A stretch of DNA of 64,000 nt, from positions 31,525,054-31,589,053 of the forward strand of contig CM043788.1 in NCBI GenBank assembly GCA_023974075.1, written 5' to 3'. Under the pieces are notes generated by a model. The model saw nothing but the letters and a program-made list of their open reading frames with translations. It was not told where the DNA came from and did no database searches. Made by a program: the position numbers and the translations under genes. Positions 59,435 to 64,000 of the stretch are shown in pieces (the first letter of the stretch is position 1; each line of letters starts with the position of its first letter). The DNA is from Chaenocephalus aceratus. Lineage: Eukaryota; Chordata; Actinopteri; Perciformes; Channichthyidae.

Positions 59435-62025
59435 CAGGGGTGGGGAACCTTTTTCCTTTACATTTTTACAACATCCTCCGAGGGCCATAGAAATGATTGA
59501 ACTCAACCTCTGCTTAAAAAAATTAAAATCACAGCCCATTCATTTGGCCTTTCTTTCATGTTGTTCCAAAAAAAAGCAACCTCTTAATCCATGACTCGCG
59601 CATGCATGCATGTGCACAGTTGTGGCATGACCACCAAAACAGAAATATATGGACACAAGATGTGTGCAAATGTATTTAGTATCCATGTGAACATGATTTA
59701 AGTGGGGGGGACCTAACCTCCTCTAGGGGGGTCCGGGGACATGTTCCCCCGGGAAGATTAAAAGCATCAATCTGGTGCACTTTGAGAGCAACATGAGGAG
59801 ATCTATGGATAAATCTCTCAACACCCATTTGAAACAGAACTGTAAGCAGATTCTTCTTTTTGGATATTTTACAAATCACTCCCCTTTCAAACTCTATTCT
59901 TGTTATTTTTAACAACTTTTTTGTTACTGTCATATACAGTGGCGAGCCTCTGTGAGGGCCTAAGATATTCAACAAAATAATATTTGAAAACATTGAAAAA
60001 AAATGTTTTTTTTAAAAATATTTTTTTTATATATATTTTGTTGTTGTTACATTTTTCATTAATTTTACCAAAATAACTTGATTTAATTGTATTTAAAATA
60101 ATATTTCCAAAGAAATAAATCCTTCGAATCTGCCTGTTCAGTTTGTGTTGGAATGTGAAGGGTTAAATGCCGTCTCTGCGAGTTATGTGAAGACGGGAGA
60201 GCTTGTTGGTCCCTCTCTACATTCACAGAGGGCCAGCTATAGTAACTCAATGAGAGAGTAATGTCAAATGACAGTACAATTGACCAATCATATCTTCCCC
60301 CTAAATGGGCGGGCATTATTTTTCGCGGACTTTATGACAAGTTCCGCCCGCTGTGAGGTATGCAAGTGGTGCAGTGACGCTTCGTAAAACCCGGAAGTAA
60401 GCTTCGCTCGGATTCCCTCGACAGAAAGCAACGGGATTTCTCCATAGGATTTTGGAAAATAGCTCGAAATAAGGTCTGTGGAAAACGAACCTGTTAGATA
60501 AATGCACGTTTTTTTCAGCCGGATAATATCCACATGTCTACCCTACTTTTATTATTTATCTAAATGATAGATTTATGATCGATAGATTTATAATTAGCAT
60601 AAGTTCGTTCATGATGGCTCATTTCAGTGATAGTGATGACATCGTTGCGAAATTATTAACCTAGTCATTTTCAAGATTGAGTTACAATGATAAACTGGAG
60701 TGGCAAAGTATCAGTTGAATGACCCGCAAGTGCTTCATCCAAAAGGACAGGAGGATGAACTTTGTGTTTCAGTGATTTATCATCAAAGGTAGGCCTAAGT
60801 CATTTTCAATGTGGGCCGCCTTGCCGACTTAATTCATTTGTAATTGTTACTTGGCTGCCCTGTCATGATAGGTGTTTATATAAATGGTGTTGTTTTGTGT
60901 GGTAGAGGGTCGCTGTCATTGATGCGTTTTGCACCCCGTGCCGCGGTTTTGATATTCCGCTGAAGTATAAACTGTGACGTAATATCTCTTCTTTTTTTTC
61001 TCGAGGGAAGGGGGGTCAGAGGGCCTAGGTATACACGTCACGGCTCGCCACTGGTCATATAGTATTTTATACCTGTTTTTCATGTAGTCTCTAATGTCAT
61101 TAATAACTATAGTGATCATATCAAGGTGTGCCTTAACCTCACTGAGCTGAGGTTATTTGAGCCTCTCAGGAGAACTCTCTTCCACCTGGTTGTAGAAAAG
61201 CTCTTTAAATTCGTTAGCATAGCTAGCTAACCAGATGCTAATAACAACAGATCGCCACTGTGCTTACAACTAAAGACACAGCCACGCAAACACTGCGGTG
61301 TGTACGGCTCCTTATGGGTACTGCAATATTTGAAGAATTGGAGCGGCGTTCCGGTGCTCTCCGTCAGCACTCTAGTCTACACTCCTTTCAGACGAGACAT
61401 AACCACGTGAAGACCATAGGTGAAGACACGTTACGCTCGTGTTGTGTTCAAGGAACCTGTCCTTGGCCAGGAAAAACAGGCACTCGCTTGTTTAATTATT
61501 TTGCGATCTAGATTTCTTCTTCTTTTTTGAAGTGAGAAGTTGTCCCCCCCACACCTTTTTTTTCAGAGGGCCACATACAGAATAATATATGAAGGTCTGG
61601 GCCCCTCACTAGAGGTGAGGTATATTGCCTCATATGCTAAGTTATAAGTTAGCAAAATCAATCAAATGCAATGGAAATGCTGTAAGAAACACAACAGCCT
61701 ACGTCACAGCTCTCCATAGGGTTTCAGTTATTTAGTTTGCAGCTCATGCCTTAAAACAGAAGCTTCAGATTGCTTATAAAAAGATTTGTTATGCAAATAA
61801 GGCTTTTTATATCAACTAAAATCAGATTGAAAATGTTTCCAACTTGAATTGATTGCATTTATTTGAAGAGTGGGCACACATGAATACTGTGATATATATT
61901 TGTACATATATATGTAACACGCACAAGTTTAATTTGTGTGCCATATTTCATTATACTATTTGAATTAGCTGAGGGCCGTTTCAAAATGGGCATTTGGCCC
62001 CCGGGCCGTAGTTTGGACACCCCTG
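59435..62025. mobile_element. hAT-like element containing a second hAT insertion
   Basis: The left end CAGGGGTGGGGAACC and the right end (other strand) CAGGGGTGTCCAAAC share the first 8 bases. The flanking octamers atttacag and atgtaaag match at 6 of 8. The outer arms have hAT-like GGGCC motifs (agggccatag on the left, gggccgtagtttgg on the right). They could instead be two different, adjacent hAT copies. No transposase ORF. Confidence 0.5.
59937..61053. mobile_element. Nested hAT non-autonomous element
   Basis: Ends CAGTGGCGAGCC...GGCTCGCCACTG form a perfect 12-base inverted repeat, with a perfect 8-bp duplication GTCATATA (59929-59936 and 61054-61061). AGGGCCTA lies just inside both ends, inverted. 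1.1 kb, no recognised coding sequence. It sits inside the element 59435-62025. Confidence 0.92.
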
Positions 62026-62033
62026 ATGTAAAG

Positions 62034-64000
62034 GATGATACTGTCTGTTTCTTGGAGGGAAGTTTGGGGAAGATGTGCCTTGCAATCTAAAATGCAAAGG
62101 CAAACAAAAATGGTGTGTATATGATATATGTACACTACAGCAGCTACTTAAAGACAAACAAGAGAAAAATGTGTCCCAGCTTAGTCCTATCATAGGAAAC
62201 TATCAAATATGTATTCTAGTATTCTAGTCAGCCTTTTCAAAGGTCACACTTCTATCCCATGGATTCAAATCTCAATTGAAAGAGCTTATCAAAGCAATTT
62301 TGCTGTGCTGTGTTATCCACCCAACCAAACCCGACAGAAACAGACTCTGTTAAAGGCTACTTCACCCCCCTCCCTATGACCTATGGAAGAGTGTCAAGGA
62401 ACCACAGCACAGGACTCCATGCGTAAGCAATACCCTGGAAGGCTGACATGTCACCCAGATATTGTGAGCTATAGGAGTAATGTAAGTAGAGATGTCGAGA
62501 GCTAAATAAAATATAACGGAGTGGCTTCTAGCAGTATTACCACTCTATGACTAAGAGTATTTCTTCTTTAAATTAAGCTTTCAGTTTACCATAAACATTG
62601 TTGGAGAAGATCAGAATCCTAGAGCTGAAGGGTCTAAAATTAGCTCATTGATACTCATAAACTTGGCAGCTTCCCATTCATTATTTTCAGCTGGTGATTG
62701 AATGCAGCACTGTAACAGTCGGGGGTACAATCCTTGCTCAAGGGCACATCAACAGCTGTTAATAAGGTTAGGGCGAGCATGAAACAGTCACTTTGCACAT
62801 CCAGATTTCACCAGCTGATAAAGGGACTCGGGCGGGCTTTCCAGTCATGAGCGCACTTATCATGTAGCAATCATCCTAAACTCCCGAGGTCTTGACTGCC
62901 AAGCACATTTTGTACACGGGTAATTAAACTGTTACACAAAACACCAATGATGATTTAAGCACATTAAGCTCCACACATATGCTGCCACAGTTTTTTCTCC
63001 CAGCAGCATGTCAACTAAGATGATCTGTATGTCACAAGTACTTCCTAAAGTTAGATTTTCTCTGAATAAAGAATATAAAGAAAGACTTTATATGCACACT
63101 TACTGAGCCAAATTATCGTATCAATAAACAGTTTGTGGCCACACTTCACTGGATGCAGAAAGTGTATTATTAGCTGGCAGTTTGCTGGTTGGCAGGAAGT
63201 GAAAAATGCAAACACAAAACAGTCGGAGTGGGAATAGGAACTTGACAGTCAGTCAGGGCAATTTATCATCCTGTCAAACTTCACTGACTGCTGCAGCAGA
63301 ACCTTCCACAGTGCAAAAGAAATCACGAACCTCACCCCAAAATGGGGAGTGATGAAGAGAGTAAGGTCCACAAATAAAACCTGCCATGTAGACACGTTTG
63401 TCACTTTATAGCCATTTCACCTGCTTGGCCTCACGTCACTGAAAGCTATTTCTTCCACCAGATACAAACAGCAAAGGTTTTATGATGGGGTGTAACAATA
63501 TGCTCAGATGTTAAAGCAATTCATGATTCAAAATGTATGGTTCGTCACATTAATACATAACATTTTGAAGTTGAAATGTGTTATCCCCTTCCTTCCCATT
63601 TTTTTTTTAACAATTAGAGACTTCTATAGATTAACTTAATCCAATACACTTGCACATATTAAAAGAGTTTGAGTTAATAAACTAAGTTTGTCCCCATAAA
63701 CCTGTATTTTATAAAAAATAATAATTGGAACAGTATCCAAGCTTTATTGTTGTCACAAACACCATCCACATTTCTAATTTGGTGAGAATGACAATACTAT
63801 TTAATCTTTAAAATATCATTGTAGGAGTTAAATCGTAATAAAGAAATATTGTCCCAATTAAAAACAAAAATAAATTGCTGGATTATATAACTTCAGTAAT
63901 GGGGGACAATTATTTATTTAGTTTTTAAGTATGTGTATATAAATAGTATTCAAGTAGTTTGGCTGCAGATCTGCTGCTTTCTGACGGGTAATTCATAACT
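62034..64000. other. Non-coding, no gene seen
   Basis: AT-rich sequence to the window edge. The upstream exons of the negr1-like gene should lie further right; I did not see one here. Confidence 0.5.

Overview
The window looks like nuclear DNA of a ray-finned (teleost) fish. It is AT-rich and gene-poor, with long (CA)n microsatellites. Its mobile elements are of kinds typical of fish genomes: a DIRS tyrosine-recombinase retrotransposon, a Ty3/gypsy element with a chromodomain, several hAT, piggyBac, Harbinger and pogo derivatives, and a tRNA-derived SINE. The species cannot be fixed from the sequence.

The only host gene I can support is on the minus strand. Three spliced exons (47344-47475, 16567-16687, 14012-14159) encode the end of Ig domain 2 and all of Ig domain 3 of an IgLON cell-adhesion protein. 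The residues at the Ig2/Ig3 join and in the Ig3 core resemble NEGR1 most. Intron sizes are about 30.7 kb and 2.4 kb. The 5' exons should lie to the right of the window. The GPI-anchor exons should lie to the left of 14 kb or outside the window, and I could not find them. The exon at 14012-14159 lacks one base relative to the IgLON reading frame.

Almost everything else is mobile DNA in introns or flanks. From left to right: a piggyBac-derived element (1748-2963); a dimeric tRNA SINE (18945-19377); a nest at 19916-27878, in which a pogo-like DNA transposon holds a THAP-bearing repeat that holds a full-length gypsy element (21833-27214) with both LTRs and a 5-bp target duplication; a Harbinger MITE with a perfect 64-bp palindrome (28483-29009); a hAT-like element (30913-31791); a second nest at 31973-41374; a solo LTR (45612-45978); a long GATA/GGAT tandem repeat (48195-48666); a hAT with a BED-finger remnant (48776-50018); a TTAA-flanked MITE (51219-51723); a hAT-like element (52140-53050); and a hAT within a hAT (59435-62025, with 59937-61053 inside).

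The second nest is the most notable structure. A 9.4-kb element with roughly 730-bp inverted arms and a perfect 8-bp target duplication carries the start of a THAP-domain gene in both arms, pointing inward. This suggests a P-element-like origin. A 6.07-kb DIRS element has inserted into the left THAP reading frame. The DIRS copy keeps inverted terminal repeats, an internal complementary region that joins its two ends around a GTT triplet, and recognisable gag, RT, RNase H and tyrosine-recombinase regions. The retroelement ORFs carry several small frameshifts, which reflect either decay or uncorrected indels in the assembly.
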